A stretch of DNA of 34,767 nucleotides from Candidatus Poseidoniaceae archaeon (GCA_949373075.1 CASIBX010000035.1:1-34767), one strand, 5' to 3'. Positions 16,972 through 24,931 are shown, numbered from the stretch's first letter. A program made the numbers and translations. The notes: generated by a model not told the origin, from the letters alone.

Positions 16972-17841
16972 TCAGTTCAGTGCCTCCACTGCTGCCTTAG
17001 TGAAGACAGTTAGTCTGCCAAGGTCGCCACCAGGGGCGAGGTCTTCAGCAGACAGGTCCCTAGCAGCGACTACGTCAACGCCAGGAAGGTTACGTGCAGC
17101 CTTTGCAAGGCCGTCCTTGTTTGCTACAACAAGTAAGACACTCTTAGGCGTCTTGTGAACACGACCACGCATGGTAGCTTTACCAGCACGAATCTTGCGT
17201 CCCTTGCGAGCACGGCGGAGGTCATCACCAAGACCAAGTGCTTCGAAAATTGCACTCACCTTGCGTGTTCCACCAGATAGGTTGAATTCTTCAATGTCCA
17301 TCTTCTTACCATTCTCAGAATAATCTCCTAAGATAATAGGTAGAGAAGATATCTCTTCAGCGAAACGGTGTCCACGGTTGGATACCATTGTAATATCAGT
17401 AGTTGCGCTTAGAGCAGAGTTGCGTGCAAGTCTCCTCTCATTACGATTCAACTTACGAGACCAATCTTTCTCGACCTTAGGTCCGTGAGCACGGCGACCA
17501 CCCAATGTGTGAGGGCTTTGTGCACCACGGCGTTGACCGGTACGGCGCATGATACGAGAGACACCACGTCCCTTACCCCACCATTCGACGGAGTGCTTCA
17601 TACCGCTCATTGGCTTACGCTTTCCAAGATGTGCGTTGGAACCGTATGCTTGGCGTCGGTTTGCACGAGCACTTGCAACTGCAAGTTTGACTAGATCAGA
17701 GCGTATCTCTGAAGTGAAAGAGTCAGGAAGTGCGACCTTCTTGCCCATTTCGACATCTATTTCGTAAACTTCCTGTAGGCGTCCAGCATCAAGTTCATCT
17801 TGCTCGATGTTGTTGACGATGTTGTGTACTGCGACCTTCAT
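16972..17841 (-). CDS. rpl4: Large ribosomal subunit protein uL4
   Basis: uL4 reaches the tunnel constriction through its long loop. The archaeal pattern is clear: R-S-D-L-V-K-L-A-V near 46-54, R-A-N-R-R-Q-A-Y-G-S near 59-68, and the loop rich in Arg, Gly and His (about 70-135). The globular C-terminal part carries V-L-L-V-V near 238 and the D-V-V-A-A-R-D-L-S block. Length 289. It lies 2 bp after uL3. Confidence 0.95.
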   Translation of the reverse strand: MKVAVHNIVNNIEQDELDAGRLQEVYEIDVEMGKKVALPDSFTSEIRSDLVKLAVASARANRRQAYGSNAHLGKRKPMSGMKHSVEWWGKGRGVSRIMRRTGQRRGAQSPHTLGGRRAHGPKVEKDWSRKLNRNERRLARNSALSATTDITMVSNRGHRFAEEISSLPIILGDYSENGKKMDIEEFNLSGGTRKVSAIFEALGLGDDLRRARKGRKIRAGKATMRGRVHKTPKSVLLVVANKDGLAKAARNLPGVDVVAARDLSAEDLAPGGDLGRLTVFTKAAVEALN

Positions 17842-17843
17842 CT

Positions 17844-18869
17844 TCAGACCCCCTGTTTACTGGCTGTACTTACGTACGTAATTTCGAATGGGTGAGCTGC
17901 CTTGTCTGAACCACGTGTAGCATCACGGAATCTAACCAGACGCTTAGCAGGACCTGGAAGGCTTCCCTTTACCAGCACATATTCTGAGTTGACTTCACCA
18001 TAGTGGAGGAATCCTCCTGCCGGAGTGATTGCTTTATCTTCTGCAGATGCAATAGACAAAATTCTCTTATTGTATTCAGTACGCTGGTGATAACCTGTTT
18101 GACCACCTTGACGGATAGTCTTACGGACGTATCCTGTACCGAAGTCACCCATGTTACCGTGCTGACGGCGTTTCTTGGAGTTCTTGTGAGATTGTAGTTT
18201 TCCACCAAATCTCTTGATTACACCTTGCCATCCATATCCTTTGGTAACTCCAATGGCATCTACAAAGACACCCTCGTCAAATACGTCACCAATAGATAGT
18301 TCTTGGCCCATGTGCTCTTTTGCCCATTCTAATTTAGCAGCAGAATCGCCACCAACTAGTCCGAGTTCCATGACCTCAGGGGTCTTGGAAGGAGTTCCGG
18401 TAACTGAATGTGGCTGTGTAGCCGCAATGATTCTTACTTCGATTAAATCTCCAGCATCTAGCGCCTCTAAGTGCTTGTCTGAGTCATGCACCTTCAGTGC
18501 ATTGTTGTGTAAACGACGGAATAGTTGAGGGAATGCTTCGGAAATCTGCTCTGCATCAATCCATGCTTCGCCAGCAGATTGTTTGCCGTACGGTGTCATC
18601 TTGTATCCACGTACGCCAAGTACTCTCATCTTAGGTACTTCAACAACTGTTACAGGAATTCTAATCTCCTGCCCTGCGCTGTTCGAAGTAGGGTTTAGAT
18701 CACGAGCCATGATATGGGTCATGCCAGCTTTCCAGCCGGCGAATCCCTGTACACGGACCTCGGTCGCATCGGTTTCAGGCCACGACTTGACGTGACCAAA
18801 ATGGCGAGCTGACCGCTTACGCGGGCTAAACGCCATACTTCCTCGTCGTGGGTGACTTCTTTTTGCCAT
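17844..18869 (-). CDS. rpl3: Large ribosomal subunit protein uL3
   Basis: uL3 approaches the peptidyl transferase centre and is an early 50S assembly protein. The 341-residue archaeal form begins A-K-R-S-H-P-R-R-G-S-M-A-F-S-P-R-K-R, has G-F-A-G-W-K-A-G-M-T-H, the signature D-A-I-G-V-T-K-G-Y-G-W-Q-G, and later K-G-S-L-P-G-P-A-K-R-L. It is the first gene of the ribosomal block. Its ATG follows AGGAGG, and a long structured leader precedes it. Confidence 0.96.
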   Translation of the reverse strand: MAKRSHPRRGSMAFSPRKRSARHFGHVKSWPETDATEVRVQGFAGWKAGMTHIMARDLNPTSNSAGQEIRIPVTVVEVPKMRVLGVRGYKMTPYGKQSAGEAWIDAEQISEAFPQLFRRLHNNALKVHDSDKHLEALDAGDLIEVRIIAATQPHSVTGTPSKTPEVMELGLVGGDSAAKLEWAKEHMGQELSIGDVFDEGVFVDAIGVTKGYGWQGVIKRFGGKLQSHKNSKKRRQHGNMGDFGTGYVRKTIRQGGQTGYHQRTEYNKRILSIASAEDKAITPAGGFLHYGEVNSEYVLVKGSLPGPAKRLVRFRDATRGSDKAAHPFEITYVSTASKQGV

Positions 18870-19204
18870 TTGTTCGGCCTCCTATGTTTTTTTACTCCGC
18901 ATTGGCCCCCCGATAAGGGGCGTACAGAGGCTCTTCCGGTTGGGGAGAGGCCGTGACACCGGCTCTCAGTCCACGATTGGGACCGTGAGTGATGGGATGC
19001 ATTGCATTGCCCATTGTGTCTGGCCGCTCACCTTCTGAGCAGTCTGCCGACTTACCATCCCTATATGAGTGGTTCGGTAATGAACGATGTATAGGACCGC
19101 TAGACGTTGATGGTAATTGATAGTCTTCAAGGTTGTGGTTCAGGACTAAATCTGAAAACTGTGTTATGCAAATCCTCTTGAGCCACCGCCGCATAATAGT
19201 TTGC
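18870..19204. promoter_or_regulatory. Divergent intergenic region and probable leader of the ribosomal operon
   Basis: This 335-nt stretch separates uL3 (leftward) from Hef (rightward) and must hold both promoters. It is visibly richer in G+C than the spacers elsewhere in the window. A CATATAG-like element at about 19061-19067 on the minus strand is a candidate TATA box for the ribosomal operon, which would leave a leader of roughly 160 nt. The part from 18905 to 19042 is packed with hairpins, listed separately. I compared it by eye with tRNA, 5S, SRP RNA and RNase P RNA hallmarks and found none. A 114-codon open frame crosses the region but resembles no protein I know. Confidence 0.5.
18905..19042 (-). 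ncRNA. Candidate structured leader RNA upstream of uL3
   Basis: Read by eye, the segment has four hairpins. 19024-19042: 7-bp stem, loop of 5. 18963-18989: 10-nt arms with one mismatch, loop of 7. 18929-18952: 9-nt arms with one mismatch, loop of 6. 18905-18921: GCCCC/GGGGC stem, loop of 7, ending 36 bases before the uL3 start. A further stem, 18946-18953 with 18960-18966 (one bulge), shares bases with both neighbours and so excludes them. Such alternative pairing fits a regulatory leader, or simply a stable RNA. The orientation is inferred from the position before uL3. No known family was recognised. Confidence 0.35.
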
Positions 19205-21781
19205 ATGACCCCTGTGCTAACGCATCCTCGCCTCAACGACGGGGTCGAGGCTAGAGCATATCAATTGCTGGCTGCAAAGCAAGCGATTTCCGGCTCTACG
19301 TTGCTCGTTATGCCCACTGGTCTTGGAAAAACAGCAGTACAATGGATGGCGATGGCAGAAGCCTTAGACGGGCCTGGGAGAATCGTATTGGTTGCCCCAA
19401 CTACGGGCTTGGTAGCACAACAAGCAAAGATGGCAAAACAATTCATAAAAATAGATCCTGAACGAATTGTCACCCTTACCGGTCAAGACCGTCCGCAGAA
19501 ACGTGAAGATATTTGGAAAGATGCGAAAATCGTAATGGCTACGCCTCACGTTATTCGAAATGATGCCCGTAACGGCAGAATTTTACTCTCGGAAATAGAT
19601 TTACTCATTGTAGACGAAGCTCATCACGCCACAGGTTCAGACTCGATGGCGCAATTAGGCGACATGTATCTTGAATCATCATCTAAAGCATTGGTTTTAG
19701 CGGCAACTGCCTCACCTGGTGTCAAATCAAGCAAAGTACTCGAAGTGATTCAACGTTTGGGAATTGAAAGACTTCACGTTACAAAAAGAGAGGATGACTT
19801 AGTACAGCCTTACATCACATCAATGGACATTGAGAAGCATGAACTCAACTTACCTGAAGAAATGTTAGAAATTATTCGACCCATGAGAATTCTAGAGGCT
19901 GAAGAAGCCGAATTCCTACGCCGTGGAGGATTCCTGACCGGTTCAGGAAGAATAACGACTGCCGCCATTGAGGAGGCGCAAAGAAGAGCGAGTGCAGCGA
20001 TCGGAAGAGGAGATGCTAGAGGATATGATGCTGCCAAAAGAATTGGCGACCTTAGAAGGCTTCATCGATTGTTGGATTTGCTGGACACTCAGGGTTTGAA
20101 ATGTGCAATTATGTATCTTGAGCGGGCTAGAAGTGATACTGACCGTAAAACCAAACGTTTCCTATCTTTATCTGCAGTTTCTAACTTCTTTAGTGAATGT
20201 CGTGGCAAAGACGAGCACCATCCTAAACCAGCACTGGTTGTAGAATTAGTAAAAAAAGGATTGAGCGGAGACGGTAAAGTCATAATTTTCACAGAATATA
20301 GAGACACTGTTGATAATTTGTTGCTAATACTAGAAAATGAATCAGGAATAAAACCAGGTAGATTCGTGGGCCAGGCTAGTAAAGGTAGCCAAATTGGAAT
20401 GAAGCAAAAAGAGCAAATCGCTCAATTGGACCGTTTTAGAGAAGGAGAAATTAACGTATTGGTAGCCACAAGTGTCGGCGAAGAAGGTCTCGATGTACCT
20501 GCTGCTGACAGCGTTATTCTTTACGAACCTGTACCGAGTGCAATCAGGGCTATTCAAAGAAGAGGAAGAACAGCCAGGCAGAAAGATGGAGACGTTCATA
20601 TCTTAATCGCAAAAGGCACTCGAGACGAGTATGTCCAACAGGCATCATTGCGTCGCGAGGCAATGATGTATAGAACTCTAGATGCTTTGAAAAACCAATC
20701 CCGGCTTCCAAGAAGAGCCCCTCCTAAAGATGACGTACTTGCTAAATTTACGATAGATGATGAAAGAGCGGAAGAGTTCATCAATTCTGAAGAGAAGAGA
20801 TTGTTCAGGGAAAAAGAAGTAGAGTCAAAACCAACTCCTGTAAAGCACGAGGTGAAACAGAATTCAGTTACGCCTTCAAACCGGCCTAAGGCCCAAAAAT
20901 CACTTGCTGATTTTGCAGCAACTCCGGCCAAAGAAAAACAAGATGAGTGGTGGAAACCAGTTCTCGATGGAACTATTACTCATTCTAGAGATGAGGAAGC
21001 ATCCAGTGCAGATGCTGCGAAAACTGAAACTATATCGATGAGTGAAGAGCCTGATTCAAACAACCTCATCACGATAGATCACCGAGAAGGAAACTCAACC
21101 TTACCCGCAATGCTCAAGTTATACGGACATAGTATCAGTTTAGAAAATTTGACAGTAGGAGACATACGAATATCAGATAGAATACTGATAGAACGTAAAA
21201 GTGCAAGAGACCTAGTTGATTCACTCATTGATGGTAGATTGATTCACCAAGCGAGAAGATTGCACAGCGCAGCCCCTAGACCCCTCATTATAGTCGAATC
21301 CAATGAAACACAGAGAGTCCACCCCAATGCAGTCCATGGAGCAATGGCCTGGATAACATTGGATTTGGGGTTGCCTGTAATTATGACTGGTTCTGCAGAA
21401 CAAACTGCAAGATTTGTTTCAATAGCAGCTAAGAGAGAGGCTAGAGTACTGGATTTATTGATGAACCATGTTAGGAAAAAACCGACTGATGCTGAAAAAT
21501 CTGCTATTAGCGCTGCATCCTCAGAAATTATGTCAATTATCAATGGAGAATTGGAAGAGGGGATTTTGTCGAAGAAATGGACAAATGAAGTTCTAACTAA
21601 GAGAGCCAAAATACTAGCCGATTTACCCGGAATTGGAGTCAAGAGCGCTAAAAGAATTATGTCAGTTGCAGGAGATATAATGGGACTTTGCTTGCTGAGT
21701 GAGGAGCAACTAACTAATATTGAAGGAGTATCATCGATTCAAGCCAAGGAATTATACAAATTCCTTCATGGCAATTCATGA
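19205..21781 (+). CDS. hef: Hef-type helicase/XPF-family nuclease
   Basis: Hef processes stalled or branched replication forks and is the archaeal relative of FANCM and XPF. Domain order: SF2 helicase with P-T-G-L-G-K-T at 37-43 and DEAH at 137-140, T-A-S-P after it, and motif VI (Q-R-R-G-R-T-A-R) at 451-458; a hydrophilic linker (about 540-615); an ERCC4 nuclease domain with D625, D653 and E663-R664-K665, then D-S-L-I-D-G-R-L; and a C-terminal helix-hairpin-helix pair (about 803-858). Both halves look catalytically intact. The 858 residues exceed typical Hef mainly through the linker. The ATG at 19205 is chosen; an ATG at 19169 is also possible. No ribosome-binding site was seen. Confidence 0.93.
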   Translation: MTPVLTHPRLNDGVEARAYQLLAAKQAISGSTLLVMPTGLGKTAVQWMAMAEALDGPGRIVLVAPTTGLVAQQAKMAKQFIKIDPERIVTLTGQDRPQKREDIWKDAKIVMATPHVIRNDARNGRILLSEIDLLIVDEAHHATGSDSMAQLGDMYLESSSKALVLAATASPGVKSSKVLEVIQRLGIERLHVTKREDDLVQPYITSMDIEKHELNLPEEMLEIIRPMRILEAEEAEFLRRGGFLTGSGRITTAAIEEAQRRASAAIGRGDARGYDAAKRIGDLRRLHRLLDLLDTQGLKCAIMYLERARSDTDRKTKRFLSLSAVSNFFSECRGKDEHHPKPALVVELVKKGLSGDGKVIIFTEYRDTVDNLLLILENESGIKPGRFVGQASKGSQIGMKQKEQIAQLDRFREGEINVLVATSVGEEGLDVPAADSVILYEPVPSAIRAIQRRGRTARQKDGDVHILIAKGTRDEYVQQASLRREAMMYRTLDALKNQSRLPRRAPPKDDVLAKFTIDDERAEEFINSEEKRLFREKEVESKPTPVKHEVKQNSVTPSNRPKAQKSLADFAATPAKEKQDEWWKPVLDGTITHSRDEEASSADAAKTETISMSEEPDSNNLITIDHREGNSTLPAMLKLYGHSISLENLTVGDIRISDRILIERKSARDLVDSLIDGRLIHQARRLHSAAPRPLIIVESNETQRVHPNAVHGAMAWITLDLGLPVIMTGSAEQTARFVSIAAKREARVLDLLMNHVRKKPTDAEKSAISAASSEIMSIINGELEEGILSKKWTNEVLTKRAKILADLPGIGVKSAKRIMSVAGDIMGLCLLSEEQLTNIEGVSSIQAKELYKFLHGNS

Positions 21782-22636
21782 ACCGATAATTATTGCTCGA
21801 GTCCTTAACTGAGCATATCGGTCTGTGAAATGGCCCAAAGCAAAAGCAATAATCTCCGTTAGATTAACCACTGGGATGTTTGTTTGCTTGTTAGCAACTC
21901 TACCTGCTTTACCTTGATATGAATCAAGATTTGAATGTGATTGACTGCATGCGGTTACCAATACTTTGGCTCCTGCTTTCTTAGCATCATTTAGAACTCT
22001 AGCTGTCATTTTCATTACAGAATCACCAAGAGACAGTAATGAGGGATTACCAACACTAGATGTTTTCGACTTGTATTCAATTGGTTGGCCCCCAAGTGCG
22101 GTGATTAATTGTTCCATATAGGTTGGATTCCAAGGGTCGTCTTCACCACAAGCGCCCTTGCGTTGCATGTGTGGCCCATAATAGCAGGCAATATCGAGAT
22201 CCAAAGGATTGACAACAGCGGCCTTAATTTTGTCAATTCCAATTTCATCAATCAAGATGTGAAGAAGATGACTTGTTGTTATTTCATCGGCCTTTAGAGT
22301 CATACCAGTAGTCTTCTCTAAAACACGGTTCGCATTTGCTAATGCGATTGGGTCTTTCTGAAAAGTGTCTAATGACTCATGCATTATCCCTTGGGATGAT
22401 GCGCAAACTGTGAGTATATCATGTCCGTTTATCTCAGCCAGTGCTAGATTCCTAGCATTAAGTGCTAGTTGTAATTCTCGATTACCTTGTTTGATGATGT
22501 TTCCACCATCGCTATTGTAGCCAGTGATTTCAACCAACTCAATTCCTAGACTGCGGCATAGAGGGTGAATTGTATCTTCAATCTCACGAGAAGATTGACG
22601 TGCTACATTGCCGGGGTAGTAAGAATACTTGACCAT
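21776..22636 (-). CDS. HdrB/SdhE-like CCG-domain protein lacking most iron-sulfur cysteines
   Basis: The 286-residue product follows the fold of heterodisulfide reductase subunit B and the SdhE/SdhC-type subunit, whose two CCG motifs (C-x-n-CC-x-n-CxxC) bind non-cubane [4Fe-4S] clusters. Family landmarks remain: YYPG at 6-9, A-R-N-L-A-L-A-E at 61-68, H-L-L near 123, D-I-A-C-Y-Y-G at 148-154, N-P-T at 170-172, A-L-G-G at 180-183, and T-A-C at 228-230. At the ligand positions it has N10, S42-D43 and S81 in motif 1, and P155, S194-V195 and S233 in motif 2. Only C78 and C230 remain. The frame is intact, so this is not decay. It follows the flavodoxin/SdhB-like gene by 9 bp, and its 3' end overlaps Hef by 6 bp. 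Confidence 0.8.
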   Translation of the reverse strand: MVKYSYYPGNVARQSSREIEDTIHPLCRSLGIELVEITGYNSDGGNIIKQGNRELQLALNARNLALAEINGHDILTVCASSQGIMHESLDTFQKDPIALANANRVLEKTTGMTLKADEITTSHLLHILIDEIGIDKIKAAVVNPLDLDIACYYGPHMQRKGACGEDDPWNPTYMEQLITALGGQPIEYKSKTSSVGNPSLLSLGDSVMKMTARVLNDAKKAGAKVLVTACSQSHSNLDSYQGKAGRVANKQTNIPVVNLTEIIAFALGHFTDRYAQLRTRAIIIGS

Positions 22637-22645
22637 TGCACCACC

Positions 22646-24817
22646 TCAGAATCTCCTGTCTAACTCATTAAAAATCGCAACTACTTCGTGATGGTTAGCA
22701 ACCTTGCTGTTGAACATGTTTGGGATTTTACCAATTCCAGCAGGTGGGATGAGCATACCTTGGAAACCACGCATCAGAGGACCACCATTTCTGGTGAAAC
22801 CTAGCATCATTCGAAGCGAGACTCCATTCATGATGTTAGACCCTAATCCAAGTGGACCTAAAACAGAACGATACAGAGTTGTTTCATTGACGTTACCTGA
22901 CATCTTAACCGAACGAGAGTAAGTCTTTACCAAACGGCCAGGCTTTCCTGTGAATTTATACTCTGCTAACAGACGAGCTCTTGCTGAGTAAAGCGAATCT
23001 GCTGCTTGCGCCCCATCGATACCATGTCGATGGATTGAGGAAATATCTGCCTCATTCCAAACTCCACCTTTGCCTTGCATTAATTCAAACATTTGTTTGA
23101 CATGAGAACTTCCTGAACGAGGGTCCTGACTTCTGACCCATCGCTGAAGAGCAATACCTGGTCCTGAATATGCCTCGTCGACATCATAGGTATCCGACAT
23201 TGCATTCACTAATTGTAGAGAACCTACATCTGCTAATGTGTGTAAATGAGTTGCTTCTGCCGATGACATAACACCCATTGGGGCGCCACTAGCGAGTCTT
23301 TCGCCTTGACGAGGATCGGCAATCATCCAAGGTTTAGAGTCGGAACGTGATTCGTCGAAACGGTCGTATGAAACCATTAGGTCTTTCAAAACTTCATATC
23401 CGGGCAGTGGTTCTAAAGTTAAGGTGTCACCATCTCCAACTAAATCACAAATCCTCGTTGTATCTGCAGGAACAATTCTACCGTTTACCTTTATCCCAGT
23501 AAGTGGGTTCTGTCCGGCAATACCTCCACTTCTGAAAGTAAGAGAACCATCAAATTCTCTTTTTACCGCAACTAAGGCATCTTCGATTGTTGCGTGACCT
23601 GGTAATGCTACGGCTAATGTATCATATCCAGATTGAGCCAATAATGGGTCATAGCGGAACAACCTCATTGTAACTGAGAGTTCTGGCACCACGATTGAAG
23701 GTGGTGTGAAGTCTCCAGCGTCTCCTTCATCCTCAGCATCTCCAACTCCGTATGAGCGCATCTGCTCAAGCAAGTCTTCTTGGAATACACCTGTGGAATC
23801 AACACATGCTATTTTTGGAAGAGCCTCTTTGACCCAATCCAACCAAGGAGGTTCAAAATCAACATCACACAATTTAATCTCTTCAATTGAAGTAGCCCCT
23901 AGAGATGAAAATTTACCATCCCAGTCTAATCCAGCTTGACAGAACTCATCGTAGGCAGTATCGCCAATCGCACAAACAGAATAGTGAACTGTAGATAGAG
24001 CAGGGGTAGAGTTGCATATTGCAGTCCAAACAGCCTCCGCATTGTCTGGCATTTCACCTTCGCCCCATGTCGAGGTTATTATCAAAATACGCTTGTGTGT
24101 TGCAAACTTAGCAGGGTCGTATCCCTCCATGTCGATTACAGTTGGCTCAAGCCCATATGCTGCAGCCATCTTTGCTGTTTTGGCAGCTAAGCCTTCTGCG
24201 TTACCTGTTTGCGAACCAAAGAATATTGCAATACTACGGTCCCCTGATAAAAGTCCAGACAAATCGCCAGATGCTCCAGCAGGAACTGCGATTGGTGCTT
24301 CAGAAGCGGCGGCTTCGACTTCAACTGCTCCTGAAGGTGCGGCGGATGCTCCGCCATCGACTCCTGCCATCAACGGGATTACTGCCTTGGCCCATTTATC
24401 CCATTCAGGTTCATACTCAACGTCGCACAACTGAATTTCATGAACTCGGGTTGCACCCAATGAAACAAATTTCTGATCCCAATCAATACCGGCTTGACAG
24501 AATTCATCGTATGCAGTATCTCCGATTGCACAAACTGAGAAACTAACTCCTGCAAGACTTGGATTTAATCCCTCGGTGGCAAGCCAAAGGTCTTCTGCGT
24601 TGTCTGGCATGTCACCTTCACCCCAAGTTGAGGTGATGATTAGTATTCTTTTGTGGGAAGAGAAAGTAGCAGGGTCAAAGCCATCCATGTCGAATATTTT
24701 TGGATTAAGGCCTGCCTTCTTAGCCATTTTTGCAGTTTTTCCTGCAAGTTCCTCAGCATTTCCGGTTTGCGAGCCAAAGAAAATGGCGAGGTCAGGGTTA
24801 CCAGCGACTTGAGACAT
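22646..24817 (-). CDS. Tandem flavodoxin - SdhB-like fusion with no iron-sulfur cysteines
   Basis: The order in the 723 residues is flavodoxin 1 (9-150), an Ala/Ser/Pro linker (152-194), flavodoxin 2 (195-340), an acidic linker, an SdhB/FrdB-like domain (380-618) and a tail (619-723). Each flavodoxin has its FMN loops: G-S-Q-T-G-N-A-E, T-S-T-W-G-E-G-[DE]-M-P-D-N-A and C-A-I-G-D-T-A-Y-D-E-F-C. The third domain shows SdhB blocks such as V-T-M-R-L-F-R-Y-D-P, L-T-L-E-P-L-P-G-Y-E-V-L-K-D-L, G-P-G-I-A-L and G-V-W, but the [2Fe-2S] ligands correspond to G432, N437, T440 and D452, and the other two clusters' ligands to D530, S533, L536, M540, E589, I595 and G599. Only one Cys (457) occurs after residue 338. 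The tail (G-N-V-N-E-T-T-L-Y) recalls HdrC/SdhB C-termini. ATG 24817 follows GAGGGTG. Confidence 0.82.
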   Translation of the reverse strand: MSQVAGNPDLAIFFGSQTGNAEELAGKTAKMAKKAGLNPKIFDMDGFDPATFSSHKRILIITSTWGEGDMPDNAEDLWLATEGLNPSLAGVSFSVCAIGDTAYDEFCQAGIDWDQKFVSLGATRVHEIQLCDVEYEPEWDKWAKAVIPLMAGVDGGASAAPSGAVEVEAAASEAPIAVPAGASGDLSGLLSGDRSIAIFFGSQTGNAEGLAAKTAKMAAAYGLEPTVIDMEGYDPAKFATHKRILIITSTWGEGEMPDNAEAVWTAICNSTPALSTVHYSVCAIGDTAYDEFCQAGLDWDGKFSSLGATSIEEIKLCDVDFEPPWLDWVKEALPKIACVDSTGVFQEDLLEQMRSYGVGDAEDEGDAGDFTPPSIVVPELSVTMRLFRYDPLLAQSGYDTLAVALPGHATIEDALVAVKREFDGSLTFRSGGIAGQNPLTGIKVNGRIVPADTTRICDLVGDGDTLTLEPLPGYEVLKDLMVSYDRFDESRSDSKPWMIADPRQGERLASGAPMGVMSSAEATHLHTLADVGSLQLVNAMSDTYDVDEAYSGPGIALQRWVRSQDPRSGSSHVKQMFELMQGKGGVWNEADISSIHRHGIDGAQAADSLYSARARLLAEYKFTGKPGRLVKTYSRSVKMSGNVNETTLYRSVLGPLGLGSNIMNGVSLRMMLGFTRNGGPLMRGFQGMLIPPAGIGKIPNMFNSKVANHHEVVAIFNELDRRF

Positions 24818-24880
24818 TAGTACACCCTCGCCCGACTGGGCAATACTGACGACTAGGGTGTAGTCTTTGAAGGTTACTTG

Positions 24881-24900
24881 CCTCTCCCTTTAGGGAGAGG
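24881..24900. other. Perfect 8-bp inverted repeat between thermosome and flavodoxin genes
   Basis: CCTCTCCC and GGGAGAGG flank a TTTA loop. On the coding (minus) strand it follows the thermosome stop by about 31 nt and is preceded by TATTTT, so it may mark the thermosome transcript end. It could equally be a leader element of the downstream operon, whose start lies 64 nt further. A near-palindrome GAACAT-ATA-ATGTCC lies just before it, at about 24910-24924. Confidence 0.4.
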
Positions 24901-24931
24901 AAAATACAGGACATTATATGTTCAGGCAATC

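Noticed and set aside
18870-19204. Possible tRNA, 5S, SRP RNA or RNase P RNA gene
   Set aside because: No T-arm consensus, 5S pattern, SRP helix 8 motif or RNase P conserved core (GAAAGUCC-like) was seen on either strand.
18892-19236. 114-codon minus-strand open frame spanning the uL3-Hef intergenic region
   Set aside because: It has no ribosome-binding site at its start, runs into the 5' end of Hef, has unusual composition and resembles no family. The stretch is better explained as promoter plus structured leader.
24142-24546. 134-codon plus-strand frame inside the flavodoxin gene
   Set aside because: It is antisense to highly conserved flavodoxin and linker sequence and has low-complexity Leu/Arg composition typical of a shadow.
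21776-24817. Interpretation of the cysteine losses as pseudogene decay or sequencing error
   Set aside because: Both frames are open over their full length, and the substitutions fall exactly at ligand positions without gaps while neighbouring structural residues are kept. Random error would not give this.
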